From Phylloscopus collybita (lineage: Eukaryota > Chordata > Aves > Passeriformes > Phylloscopidae), in contig JAJNNQ010000006.1 in the NCBI GenBank assembly GCA_027886175.1, positions 8,680,001 through 8,744,000 of the forward strand: a stretch of 64,000 nt of DNA. Reading direction: 5' to 3'. A program made the translations under genes and the position numbers. This document shows positions 39,495 to 52,900 of the stretch, piece after piece (position 1 is the first letter of the stretch; every line of letters starts with the position of its first letter). A model generated the notes under the pieces. It did not search any database. It was not told where the DNA came from and worked only from the letters and a program-made list of their open reading frames with translations.

Positions 39495-39600
39495 CTTCTC
39501 AAAAATACTGAGCAAATGTTGTGCTCCTGATCTAGAGCATCTAGAGCGGCTCCTCCTAATTTCCAGCCTCAAGCTTAACCACTGAGCTGCCTCTCGCTAA
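39495..39600 (-). mobile_element. tRNA-derived SINE head (MIR-like), decayed
   Basis: On the minus strand the sequence begins with GAGGCAGCTCAGTGGTTAAG, an A-box-like tRNA start, followed by GGCTGGAAATTAGGAG, resembling the GGCTGGGAACCAGGAG phrase of MIR-type SINE heads. A clear B box (GGTTCGANTCC) is not visible, so it is not a functional tRNA gene. Ends uncertain. Confidence 0.4.
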
Positions 39601-40476
39601 ACATGGCCAAAAATAACCAAATAGCTGGTTGGGTTTATTTCATTTTCTTTCTAAAAATCTGGCCATAACAACTGTCCTCAACATTGCATTATCAAGAACA
39701 AATTACTGCACAAAACTAAATGGGTGGTTTGTGTTCTAGATTTTCATAGGTTTTTAGGTCTTATCATCAACAATTTCCTTCTTAAAAGTAAAAAATTCAA
39801 AACTAGAAGTTACTTGATACAGTTGTGCACACAAAATCACTATTAATAATAATATCTAGAGCTTAAAGTTGATAAACAGATATACTAAGACAGGAAAACG
39901 TAATTTCATTATGGAGGAAAATTGGTTATTAAAATTAATATATTTGAGTGAGAGAATAATGTTTACACAAGTACTGTGGTACATACTTTCATCCCTTGAA
40001 AATGATAGGTTTTATTTTCATTGCTAAGTAATTTTCACATCAAGTTCTACTGCAAGAATTAGGCTGACTCCAAAGCATGCTCTCTGCACCAGCTCTCAGC
40101 ATTAGCTAAACTCTACCTATTTGCACAAACCTGAAATCTGATCAATAGATAGATGCAAGAGAGTTTCATCAGAAATGACACACAGCCTAGTAAAGACATG
40201 TGTAAGGTTTAAGAAGAATAGAGGACATGCAAAAAGTCTCCTGCTATTGTGCCTCCAAATAAACAATGAAATCTGTGACCTCATTTAGGCAGTTTATTTT
40301 CAGTTATTGCAAGGCTGATAGGACTCCTGTCTCCATTCATTTCTAAGATTTAGTGGAAAGATTAAATATTGTCTGGAAGATGGGAAAAGAATTTTTTTAA
40401 TATTATACCAATGGAAGGCTTAATACAGTATGTTTTCCGAAATACAAAGTCATAAAATTAAATAGTTATTAGTTTC

Positions 40477-40550
40477 TTGGGTGGTTTGTTTTTGTTTTTG
40501 TTTTTTTGTATGTGTGTGGCTTGTTTTTTTGTTTGTTTTGGGTTTTTTCT
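40477..40550 (+). repeat. T/G-rich low-complexity island
   Basis: GTTTTT and TTTTTG steps with a GTATGTGTGTGG patch and a closing GGGTTTTTT. Smaller member of the T/G island class. Confidence 0.85.
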
Positions 40551-42499
40551 ATGTTTCCCTGTAATTGTATGCTAGTCAAAACAGTATTTAATTAATAGAA
40601 TGATGAAAGCTACAGCCGTGCTACATACTCTAGCATATGTTGTCAGCTCTTTCAGGTTTAGCTTGGGGAGACTGATTTCATCCTTGTGTTATGTGGGACT
40701 GTGATAAGTTCCTATTATCTACGCTCAGAATTACCTGTCTGATGATGCTAACAAACAGCATGGATTTCAGGTGCCCAAGGCTGTAACAGCATTTCACTGG
40801 TTTCACTTGCTAGGCTGCCTACAGCAAGTTAGCACCTGACATACCCAACTAAGCAACAGCAAGCAGTTCATGGGATTCAAACAACAAAATTCAAAAAATA
40901 AATTAAAAAAACCCCTCTGTCTGCTGGCAATAACCTCATTCTATTTAGAAATTGCTGACGTAAAGGTATTTTTCACATCTTGGACTACATTTATAGTCGC
41001 TCTAAAATCTTACATTTTCTATTCCTTAGAAAATGTTGTAGCTATATTTTAATCTATTGAAACCTCACAAATAACTCAGATATCTTTGCCATAACATTTA
41101 GTTATCACAGGTTTAGCAAAATGTCTGCCAATGTTTATGATACACTAACAGCCTTGGCATCACTGACAACCTGTATTACAAGAAGTAAATTTTTCTTCTA
41201 AGTTGTCTGGTTACAAAACATATAGCAGAATATTATACAAGAGTATCTGATGCTCTACGTCCTTTTACTTACATATCCAAAAAAAGTGTTGATAAATTCA
41301 TCCTGACAAATATATACTGTAAGTTTAAAGATTCAACTTAACTCCTAGATGCATTCTTTCACATCGTTTCCTTGCTATACACACACAGCAAAACCAAACC
41401 TCTCCTCCAGCTCTGGAGTCTTCCTTTAAGTTCCTTAATGCAGATTTAATACATTTTCAGCACTGTAAATCTCAGTCTCCTGCAGCCAGATAGCTTCTCC
41501 TCCCTGTGACTAATAGTAAATATGAGTAGTAGTAGATAGTATTTACCATCACATTCAACACTCTCTTGTCCCATCTGAAGAAAAAAAAGTATATCCAGAA
41601 CTATATTCTCTTGGTTGTCAATATTCCCATTCTTCGGCTCATAAGTAGCTTGCAAATCACACATGAAATGGTAAAACTTTATTCTGCTTCAGATGCTTGA
41701 GAAAATTTTAGAGACTCACTGAAAATTCCCTATCTGACCACTCTTAACTGCTTTAAACCATATTCAGCCATTCCCATGTGTCCTGTTCCAGGGAGAATAT
41801 CTGCTAAGCATTTATTTTTTAAAATTGCACCAGGAGTACACCTAAAGGGATTATATTAAAAAAAAAAAAAAAAATTAGAATTTAAGCAAGTGAAAGAGAA
41901 TAAATCCAAGTGAATTCTGAAAGGGGTAGGATTGCGATGTTAATGTTCTTGTTTGACTAATTTTAATATGTTCATGTTAATATCATGCTTCATGATGCTT
42001 TCTATCTCATGGTAGAACAGGTAAGACTGAAAATTTCTAAATGTAATAAAGCTATTCCAGAATATAAAAGGTCCCCTTTTGGTAGACTAGAGGATTAGGA
42101 ACATTCACGTCATCGAATACTCTGACTGATTGATGATGCCAAAGTGATTTCCAATTGCTGAAGTGCTCACTTCCAGTGTGTGTGAATAATGAGGGGCTGA
42201 ATGTGTCACTCAGCAAACAAAACTGTCAAGTCTCTCCAGTTTGACTTACCCTGGTTTAGGCTTGAATGCTTCCTTCTTTCTTTCTTCCTTTTTTTTTTCT
42301 TTGGTTTAAATAATGTGTATTTATTGGTACAAGATTTTCCAGGACTACCAGCAATTCAACTTTTGGCATGAACACGAATACAGGAAGGTCAATGAAAAAA
42401 ACTCCACATATATATATACCTTCTGTGGAAATTTAAATTGTCCTACTGGGAGGACAAAACATAATTAAAATATCTGCATCCTACTCTAATCAAACTGCA

Positions 42500-44030
42500 A
42501 CTATTCAAAGTGACTAAGAGGGGGACAAAGAAAAGTGTTGTTCTGCTATCCAAGAAAGGGGAAAAAAAGTTACTAGCAGAGGTGAAGGCCAAAGCATTTA
42601 ATGTCTTCTTTGCATTAGTTTTAATTAAAAAGGTCAACAATGAGAAGGTGACTAGCATAATTAATACCAAAAAAAAAGAATGATTTCAATTAAAAAATAC
42701 AGACAGAAAAGGTTATAGAGTACTTAAGTAAATTAGTTTTCAGAGCAGATGTGCTCGATGAACTTCCTCCTAGGGTACTTAGAGAATTGATAAAGTCATC
42801 TCAGAATCACGTTGCCATCAGGAAAGCAATCTGGGAAGCACACATGAGGTATCAATAAAATGGAGAAAGCAAAAACATGATATTCATCTTTCAAATAAAT
42901 GGAAGCTTAGAAATAACATTTTTTTCTGTCATCTATTAAGTCCTAGGAAAGCTTTGGAACAAATAAACCACATGATTTTAAGTAGTTGTAACTATGAAAA
43001 GGACATAAGAATGGTCAAAAATCAGTTAGTTAAGAATTAGTCAATAATTTAGGAACAAATCTAGTCAGAATTCAGTGTCTCCACAAAATGGTAACAAGAC
43101 CTTCTGGAGAGGTAAGTTGCAAGCAAGATCATTTATATTCCTACCCTTTGCCTCACAGAAAAATCCTCCTGCATATAAAAAAGGAAAAATTTGTCTAAAT
43201 GCTAAAAATACTGTGTGGGTTCAAAACTGATTAAGCAACTGTACACAAAGTGTAATCATGATTATGCTGTTGCTTAAAATTATTTAACAGGCTTATTTGA
43301 AGTTTAACAAAAAAACTGTGAAGACAGTCAGCGCTTATTGCACATAAAGACTCCACATAAGTACTGGACCTGCCAGCGTGTTGAAAGGTCAGCCAGAATG
43401 CAAATTTCTTAAGGGCAGGAGCAAATCTCGATACCACAATTGTGTAGGTAGAGGTTTCCCAGAGAAGGATCTAGAGATTCAATTTCAATCCCATCTAGAA
43501 ATAAATGAAAAGTGTCATTCTGTTGCAAGAAACAGACTTTGGATATGTAAATCTGAAAAGTACCTGCAAAAGATAAATCTTCTGCTTCACTCAATATTTT
43601 TGGAAAACTTGAGACGGATTGTTTCTATCCTGTTTAGAGCAGCTCAAAGAGATAGAAATGAATAGGAAAAAGTCAAAAGGAAAACTATCATGAATCTGAC
43701 CAAGAAGGAAAGATTTGAGATATAACAACATGTGATTGTTAAAGCTTAAAGAATAGGAGGCTGAAGATAAAGACGATAGCAATCTTTTAATGTATAAAAG
43801 GTAGATCTAAAGAGGAATGTCTTATCCCTAATAAAGAACTCATGAAATCAGGTTGTGCCAAGATGTTGAAAAGATTTCTAACAGTTAGAAAGATTACTGC
43901 AACACTAAAACAGATTGTTAAGCAAGCCTTGGAGTTCCCACACTCAGGTATCTCTAAGAAACAAACATCTGTCAGGAAAGATCTAGGTATCCTAATCCTG
44001 CTTTGGAAGGGACAACCTTCTAAATATCAA
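42500..44030 (+). mobile_element. ancient CR1-like LINE, about 1.5 kb
   Basis: Colinear, highly mutated match to the recalled reverse-transcriptase-to-3'-UTR part of deep-amniote CR1. Landmarks in order: GGCCAAAGCATTTAATGTCT (42588), GAACTTCCTCCTAGGGTACT with a CTCAGAATCACG block (about 42760-42810), a degraded CATCTTTCAAATAAATGG block with CCTAGGAAAGCTTTGGAACA (about 42885-42960), GAGAAGGATCTAGAG (43460), TCATTCTGTTGCAAGAAACA (43515), AGGAGGCTGAAGATAAAGAC (43756), TTTCTAACAGTTAGAAAG (43874) and ACAAACATCTGTCAGGAAAG (43961). No long open frame survives. The edges are uncertain by tens of bases. Confidence 0.75.
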
Positions 44031-47000
44031 CCATATTATTTTCCCCATTTTTTTACCCCCAGTTCAAACAGAAGAGAACTTTAAAAGAGAAATTCCTGTA
44101 TTATTTTACACACATAGTATTTCTGCCAGAAATACTAGCTGTATATTCAAGAATTACTATAAATCATTCCTGCAGAGTCAAGATCTCACCTCTGTAATGC
44201 CATAGGCAGCTATCTATATCTGAAATTATAGAACTCTAGAATTCTTTGCTACTTTCTCAACTATTACTTGATCAGACCATTTGTTTTCCGACTGGAGAAT
44301 AAATCAGCTTCAGACAGATTCAAATTTCACTGAAAAATTGCAGGAGAGATTTGAATATGGTATTTTAACACTCATGCATACAGTTTGAATACAAAATGCA
44401 AAAATGAGTATAGGAAATTCAGCTATGAAAGTAGAAATATCTGCAAAAACTGATGTTATAAAAATACTTGCACACAGAATGATGTGATAATGAGCCATAC
44501 ATCAGGAAAAAAAAATATAGCAGACAAAATGAATGGAAAAACATATTTAAACTCAAAAGGACACCTGTGCCAGTGTTAAAAATGATTTATTACATGAATT
44601 GCAGGTCAGAGCAGACAATACTTGCCTACAATAATAAAACAAGAAAGGGTCTCTTTTCCACTCAGAATTGGACTATTACAAGCATTTCTAAATCAGTGTC
44701 TCATCTAGTGCAGTACAATTAACTCAAATTAGCATACTATAAACAGCACTATTAAGAAATTTAAAGGCTTTGACTAAATGAAGAAAAATTCAGCTATAGT
44801 CATCACACAAATCTTAATTAAGGCTGCTTTCTCTGACATACAAAAAGAAAACAAAAACACAACCCTTGGACGAGTTGCTGCTATTCTCAGGCGAGTCAAT
44901 CACAAAACATGCCAGAGCTTCGCTGGCAACTGTAGGTCATCAGTTAGGTCAGTGAGGTCAACTACAAAATAACCTTTTGTGTGTGTGTGTAACCCACCCT
45001 TTCTGGCTTCACATTCTCATCGTTAGTCCAGTATTACAATAACTGCTTAAGTAATGGATACATATTTGTGCAGGCATATAAATGTGTGGTACAGCACATC
45101 ATTTCAGAACACTAACTGCAAACAAAATTTATATTCTTTTTTACTTTTCCAATTGAGTTTGGTATTTTTTTATTATACGTTACCAACACATTCTTAATTT
45201 TTAATTTAAGTGCATAGTATCTATTTGCAGACTATTTCAACCATTTTGCAAGTAGACAACAGTATTTTATTTATATACTCCATGATTTTTACTACAATAT
45301 CCTCCTTGATAAGAAAGGCTCAAAAAAATCAATTTCTGTCCTGCAATTTTCCATCTTCCCATTTTTATATATTTGAAACATTCAGAGGGGACTACCATGC
45401 AAATCCTACATTAAAGAAAAATTGTTGCATGAAAAGGGATACTGTATAATAGCATAGCCATATCTAAAACATGACTTGACTATTCATTATTCCAAAATTA
45501 GAAACTATTATTCAGAAAATAACTATAGAATATAACTATAAATCTGATGAATGTGATGTGGAGACTTCTGACATAGGTAGGAACATCCACTGGATTCCAG
45601 ATTTATCACTATCCTCAGATTCCCTATCCGATACACTGAGCCATGAAGAGGAAGCAACGTGTCACCAAGGGTGGAGAAAATGCTGCGGCATTTCACGAAT
45701 GAGGCAAAACATTTCATTTTTAACCCAGGTAAAAGAAAGTTTCATGCCACATTAAGGATTTCTTTCACTCAGGACTGAAGAACCTGCGGTAGGAAAGGAT
45801 TTAGTGGCATCCCTAATTCTCAGTGTTGCATCAAAGCACCCACTTTAGACCATGAGGACTTTACACTGCAAATTAATTATGTGTGGCTAGTTGCAAATTC
45901 TTTTGCTGGGTCTTTTGTTAAGAACATTGTCTTAATGAGTCTAAATTACTGTGCTCTAGGACTGTGACAGAAAGATCATGTTCAACAAGTGGCAAATCAT
46001 ATCAAAGAAAATACCTGATATTTAAGATACAGTGATATTCAGCTCTCTATATCTCAGCATAGCCAAGCCTATGAAATTCAACATATTTTGTTCTGCTCTG
46101 ATCTACATCAATACAATGTTACACTGAGTTCCTCCTAGTCAAATACCTGATAAATGGATCGGTTACAAGAAGCAATTGACTATAAAGCAAGCCTCTGAAC
46201 ACATTTTCATTGCATTTGTCACTGCAATAAATTAATAAATCTTTCAAATCACTACTCTGGTGCATTCCCAAAAGCCCTCACCATGAAACCTGAAGTGCAG
46301 TACTCAAAGCCATGTATTCTCTCTTTGACAAAACCCAAGCATGTTAATTGTCTTGATTTGTCTTTCATCCTCAGTAATTACTTTTGCTCCATATGGTCAA
46401 AAGCTAAGTGCCTTCTATTTGCATGCAAAAATGCAGCATTTTTTTCTGATACTGAAACTCTCCACATTTTGCATCTTGCAAGAAGCTGTATTACCAAGTC
46501 AAGCACAGTTGTGTAGGCTCAGCAAAATCACAACTACTTTTAATGAAATTTTCCTTTGTTCACTACTACAGACAAAATGGTGGAACAGACTATTAAAAAA
46601 AAAAAAAAAGTTTCTCAGCTTTTTACAGGCTTCTTGCGATTCTCAATTATCTGTGCCCTGCTTAGAGTAACAGGAGCTGACCATTCAGAAAATTAGGTCC
46701 ATGCAAGATCAATTGAGTCTCTTGCCTGTGGAGCTGGTAGGTGCAAAGGCAAGACCAAAAAGAGCAGGAATATGAAACCATTTGATAATAAAATAGCGCC
46801 CCCTACTCCTCCAGTTTTGCCCCATGCTTTATGCTACCTCAAGCTTGTCTTGCCACAAAGACCAAGTCATCTGCTCCTTGTTTTACTTGGTGTTACAAAA
46901 AATGTAGATAAAATAGTGAGAACAAGAAAATTTGGGAAAACATCCTGGTGTATACAATAACCAAAGAAAAGCCATTTTATGCTTGCTGTAGTATTTTATA

Positions 47001-49303
47001 AACAAGGGAGGGAAGCTGCCACTTTTGGACCTGTCAATAAAAAAAAAAAAAGAAGAAGAAAAAAAAAAGGAAAAAAAATGCATACCACAAGTCTTACAGC
47101 ACCATTTTCTGAATAGTTAAAACTCTGGTCACCATAATTTCAGCTAACTCCTAGAGCAAATAAATTTCACCCGAATCATTTACTGCCAGTCTGCAATACA
47201 GACAGGCTGTCCCAAAGGTTAATTTAATTTTCTTCAATTTAACTCACTTTCTAAAACCCACACAAATTTCAACAAGGATTTCTGGAAACAAATCACTAAA
47301 GCATCAAACAGCTTTGTAATCATGCCCAGCACTTAGGTAGAAAGAACATTCAGGAATATGCCAATGGCTTGCTCTTAAATAGAGTTAAACTAATAAACTT
47401 GGAAAACTGTTTATACCAGTTTTTGTTTAAAATAAAAACAAAGATATGACAAGTTTTGTTTTTGGTTTTTTTGGCTTTTTTTTTTTTTTAATTTTGAATT
47501 CAAAGATTAGACATAAACACTTTAGACATGAACTTGTGAGAGCACCAACCAAAATGCTGTGAGACTGAGCTAAAGGCAGATAGTAATTTAAAATAAAATT
47601 GAACATATGCCTTGATAAGTGAAAAGGGATTAAACGCAGTGAAACATTGAAGAATAAATTTAATCTTTAGTTTTTTTGTAATATATCAATTTAAGGAATA
47701 AAAATAATATGCTAATGTTATTTACTTCAGCAATTATGCCATAATTAAGTAACACTCATTTCATACTCACCCTGTATCTCAGTTTACAGATCAGTTTACA
47801 GTTAATAGGCATTATACCAACTTTCCCTTGAGTTAACTTGAGCACATTTTTCACCCTGCAATACAGATACAGCACAGCCTCTCACTATTATCTTCTATTA
47901 GCAGCTTTGCTCTCTCCTATCCAAGTGTGTAGCTCTGTCAAACACACTCACGCACTAAAGGAACTTCTTAAGCTTTGGAAATAATGAAAGGATCAGACTG
48001 CTACTCTGGTGTTTTGAGACCCTCAGAGCAAATTCCTTGACTGAAAAGGCAAGCAGAGCATACTCTGAGAGCTGCAACAGAGAGTTAAAAAGAAAAAAAA
48101 TCTAATTTTTTTCAGTCTTCATCTTATAAGTCTACATTATTCAATTACGACTCTCAGAATAAGAGAAATTACCTAAAATGAGACCTCTGCCAGCATTTAC
48201 CATGACTCTTGAAAATCATCATAGGTTTTTCCTAAACAAAGGGTGAAACTGGAGCTGCCATATTCTGAACTTAGTGCTAATGGTTTTCATCTTCTCTACT
48301 GTAGGGCTAAAATGAATATTTAATGGAGAATCAGTGTAGGAGACTCTATGGGGAAAGTAGTTTAAGAGATTCTTAGGAATCAATGTTTCCTTATGCATAT
48401 TTATTTTTCCTCACAATGCTCTCAAAAATAGCAGAGTTTTTTGTTTTAAATCAAACCTTCACTTCTTCCCTTAAATAAAAGGCCAAAGCAAGAACAGATT
48501 GTGAAGCCATTATATTCATGAAGAGAAAAAGAGAGGTTAATTCAAAATTCTATGGTCTGTTGAACCCAATATCCACACGTTCCCCAAAGCAACAACAAAC
48601 GCACCACGGAAACTCAATCAAGGCATCAAACCCACTCCAGCAAATGTGTTGTGCCAACCCATTATTAATGTTGCCTCTCAGGGAAATTCCATATCAGCAT
48701 GAACTTGCTGAAAATATTTTTCACAAATTCACATTATACTATTTCCTTGACATTACATGCCAAAGATGGCAAATTAGGAGAGGCCTGGGAGACAGAAGAC
48801 ATTTCAGTATGTGTCCTGTTCACAGAACCAAACTGATGAACAAATTGCCCAAGTACATTCAGAAAAGGTTTAATACACTGACATTAGCTTTTAGCAAATT
48901 TGACAGGTTATATAGATAAGAAAGTTGTCCTCGTGAAGAGAGCATCTATGGACTCGTTCTCCTGTATTCCTCCCCATGCCAATCACAGGAAGAGGAGTGA
49001 AATATCAGTGAACCAACATAGCTGAATCAAGCCATTCAGCACAAGCGTATGGAGCTTAATTGTGTTCCCTCACATCTTTTCCTACTGCCAAATAAAAACA
49101 CCATTGTTCTTGCTGAAGAATTCCCTTTCATGTCTCAAGGATCTCAGCCAACTTAGTTGTGAGAGTCACACTGCATGCCTGAGTGGAGGCAAGGGGATCT
49201 CACGTCTTCAAATTCATCCTCTCACCCTCTTTATGGCAATACAATTTGAATGCAGTAAGCACTGCTGAACACACTGAGAAAATTCACTCAGCAGGTGTTT
49301 GCA
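44031..49303. other. noncoding, no gene seen
   Basis: Unique-looking AT-rich sequence. It includes a GTGTGTGTGTGT patch near 44978, A-rich runs at 46595-46609 and 47039-47078, and open frames at 46341-46670 (+, 109 codons) and 48518-48919 (+, 133 codons) in which I see no domain. A 65-codon frame at 45558-45755 contains a CAG/GTAAAAG donor-like site at about 45729 but has no matching acceptor tract. Confidence 0.5.
47039..47078 (+). repeat. A-rich purine run
   Basis: A runs interrupted by single G (AAGAAGAAGAAAAAAAAAGG). It lies after GTCAATAAAAAA but the context does not otherwise suggest a retrocopy. Confidence 0.8.
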
Positions 49304-49317
49304 CAAAAAAAAAAAAC

Positions 49318-49359
<42 letters not shown>

Positions 49360-49390
49360 ACACCAAAAAAAGCCCACAAAAAAACCCCCA
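49304..49390 (+). repeat. A-rich, A/C low-complexity island
   Basis: Twelve A, an ACACAC patch, about 33 consecutive A, then A runs broken by CC. The 120-codon frame across it is largely a K/T artefact. Confidence 0.95.
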
Positions 49391-49844
49391 ACCAAACACG
49401 TCATATTACAATTTGTATGCAAGCTACATGCATGCCATCTAAAAAATGCATGCTAACTGCAACTCAGCCTCACAATTTGAGAGCACCAATCTTATCTGAG
49501 GTGGTAATGCAAACAACCACTTTCATAGATGAACAGCTGCAGTAGGTGGGAAAAGGAAGAAAGGAAATACTTTCCATAATGTGACCTAATTAAAACAGTA
49601 CATAATAAAGGAAATTGATGGCACAGACATACAGATATTAAACACATTTTTTAAAGATTCAAAACCATGTTGGGATGTGAGTATTCATTAGCAGGCTCTG
49701 TGAGATGAAAGAACATAAGAAGAAATTTCACAAGAATTTTCTGTAATGCCAGTGACTGAATCATTATGAAATTCCATATCATTATTTTTTTTAGAAAATG
49801 TCACTTGATAAAACATCAACCATGATGCATCACATATGAAGACT
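49391..49844. other. noncoding, no gene seen
   Basis: Unique-looking AT-rich sequence between the A island and the twin hairpins. Confidence 0.5.
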
Positions 49845-49942
49845 TTATAAGCTATCACTGACAAATCAGTTAAAGCTGATTTATCAGTGATAACTTATAA
49901 TAATGTTTATCAGACAGTTTAATCTGTCTGATAAACATTATT
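49845..49942. repeat. two abutting hairpins
   Basis: Hairpin 1: arms 49845-49869 and 49876-49900, 23 of 25 positions complementary, loop TTAAAG. Hairpin 2: arms 49899-49917 and 49924-49942, 19 of 19 complementary, loop TTTAAT. The arms share two bases, so the two stems stand side by side in a 98-base unit. Both loops are six bases and the stems share a TTTATCAG word. No known transposon or RNA gene was recognised. Confidence 0.85.
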
Positions 49943-52900
49943 TAGTTATCAAACTCAAGTTTTATATACGTTATTACTTTTTATCATTTGAAGAACACTT
50001 ATTAAAACAAAACAGAACATGTAAAAGCATTTTCACTGAGGTGAAGGGAAAAAGAGACTTTGCTGAAATATTAAATAACATGTGGAAGTATGAAAACCAC
50101 AATAAGGATAATTCATTCAGTAGGAGAACAAATAGAATCCTGTATTCATTTCTTTACATGTCTGCACTGAAAAATCAGTTCTTGGCATGTGTCACGCAGC
50201 TGGGACAAAACAAGTCTGTAATTTCATTTGGAGCTCCAGTTGGATTTGATTTCCTAACACCTCCTGCAATAACGACAAACTGTTATTTTTGCAGAAGTCT
50301 GGGCAACTAACCCTACAGAAATCCTCTAAAAACACACTGGTTGGGAATGGAGGAAACTGTGAAATGCACAAGCCAACAGTTTTATTTGGTAATAAATTCT
50401 ATCTTTTGGCATAATTGCCATATGCCTTTTTTTTATGTTTAGCAGTTTTTCATTAGAAATTAGAGCTTTTCTTCTGTTTCAAAAAATCCCTCTATTAGGG
50501 CAAACATGTTTTCTTACTCTCCTTTAAAGCTCAAGAGCCTGTCAAAGGTAACCACATATTCACAATATCCTGTTAGGCTGCTTTATATTTTGTCCCAAAT
50601 CCTGAAGAAGAAAGTAATATTCAGATGAAGATGGACCAGAATCAGAACTGTAAATTAAATCAAACACATTTAAAAATGAGATTTATAGCACATTTGCTTC
50701 TTCAATCTACAGCTCATTTATTCTAAATACCTCTTCCTAATCAGTAATTTTCTGGATGTCACCACAATTTACGAGAGACAGCATCCAAGTGTAGTACAAG
50801 CAACATATTTATATCAGTTTATTTGGTCAGGAAATAGCAATATAACCTGGTGTAATCAAGAAATTATTAATTTGTCTGCATTCTGGGACAAAAACATTGC
50901 AGCTGTAATATAGCAGTATTAAGCTGCACATAGAGTACCATTTTTGATCACATAAATGAGATTGTTAAAATAATGAATAAATATGGATCAAAAATCATTC
51001 TTCCAAGGAGGGTAGTAGGATTTTAGCTGTTAAATATAAGTGTTGGATTCAGACTGTGAGAAGCATGGACCAAGATCCAGGCTAATCTGCATGCATGAGG
51101 CAGCCTGAGTCCACAATGAGAAAAATTCTGTCCCTCAGTTCTTACTCCCTCTTTCCACCCAAGGTACTTAACAGCCTTTATCAAATTATTTCCATGTGGT
51201 ACAAAAATGCAGAACGAAGACAGGATAATGAGACACGTTTGGGTTTCTGACCCTCCCCCTCTACAGACCAAAACCAGAAAAAGTATCTCAGGCTTAATAC
51301 CATTCGTTACTAGTTTCCTCATGGTGTATTATGACTGTACCATTTATGTAGACTCCTAGGTTTTCCCCACACTGGAGAGAAATGATAATTAAAAGTCTTT
51401 TAATTAGAAAACTATCCTGCTATTGCTAAGACGGATAAAATCTTACAAACTGATGAATTGAAGTAAAGTATCATATTCATTACAATGTGCAGCATATCAA
51501 CAGTAACGAAGCTCTATCTTTAAAAGAAAGTATGAAAATAGGTAAAATAGTAACTATCCTAATTTCTCAATTCAGTGGGAATTTTGGTATGTGCTAAACA
51601 TGAAGTAAAAATGATTTATGAAAATAACTGTCATAAAGGCCATTTATAAAACATGAATAATTCAAACAAATTCCTATTTTTTTCTCTTCAAAAACTATTA
51701 AGTTCTGTAGCTTGTGCAATTAATGCAGTTGAAATAGTCAGACTTTTAAAGCAATCACCTATTCTATACAATATTTCATTTGATTTTTTTATTGTGTTTA
51801 TTTTCATGGATTTTAAAAGACAATACATACTGTTCAAGGAAAAAATGGAATTCATTTTACCAAGCATGCACAGTCAAAAGAGAGATGGAATTTGCACACT
51901 GGATGTTGGGAATGAAAATTAAGAATATATGTAATAAGCATCTCTAAACCTTAATGAGTTATTGAGCTGTGTGTCTCCTAGTGTGTCAGTGATTATTTTA
52001 ATTTATTTTCTAGTTTCAACACAACTTTTCTGTAGGAAAAGAAAGCCCAAATGAAATGAAAGTGAAAATATACAATGAAGCAAAATTAATAAAACCCAAA
52101 TACTATTGAAATTAAAACTGCACTTGCCCCAGGGTGAATGCATGGTAAGAATCAAACCAGGAGTGACTATGGCACTGAAGCTGCATCCCTGGGACTTCAC
52201 AGTTTCTCTCCAGAGGCACATAAGCATACAGAGGCAGGAATGATAGCTGCTGCTTATAATACTGAATATTTTTAAACATCAAAGGCAAATAATTTTATTT
52301 CCCCTCAAGATTAAATGAAGGAACTCAAACAAAATGCATATCTTGTTCTTGCAGTTTTTTTCCAGCAACAACAATTTCAGCAAAACTATACTAGCTCAGA
52401 ATTGGATGGAAAACATCTAAATAACAAATAGAAGCCAGAACAAAGGATGTATATATGGGATGGAAATACATGCACTATCACACAGATTTGAAAAAAAAAA
52501 ATCTGGAAGATTATAAACAAACGCTGTGGACTCAATACTCTGTACAAACAAAGAGCAGGGTTAGTGAAATCACAATGAGGTTCCCTCTTCCACAACAGGC
52601 AGTGAGAGACTGAAATGGCTTATAGCTTAAACACTGTTAAGATCTTCAGAGGACTTCTGCCCACTGTAGCAAACTGTGCAAAGACGCAGCTGCTCACCTG
52701 CAACCAGGAAAGCCCACCCATTCCTCCTAACTGGAATTCGGACTGGATAGGAATTTAGAGATATGTTAAAGATGGTGCTATTGTCTAATTATCCCAGGTG
52801 AAAGGAGAAGTTAATAAAGCTCAGGAGGAGAAAGTATCCACAAGTGGAGAAACTGGAGTGTTGGTGGTTCAAACAATCAGTGACAAGCTGCCAATGTGCA

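Larger units (their letters stand above)
38059..42499. other. mostly noncoding, no gene seen
   Basis: Contains a GC-richer, somewhat coding-like patch at 38210-38540 with a 67-codon open frame without ATG (38332-38532); this length is common by chance here. It also contains a SINE-head-like segment (39495-39600, minus), a T/G island (40477-40550), an A run at 41855-41873 and a CTTT-rich patch at 42270-42300. Confidence 0.45.

Noticed and set aside
45558..45755. 65-codon plus frame with CAG/GTAAAAG donor-like site
   Set aside because: No pyrimidine tract or acceptor upstream and no recognised homology.
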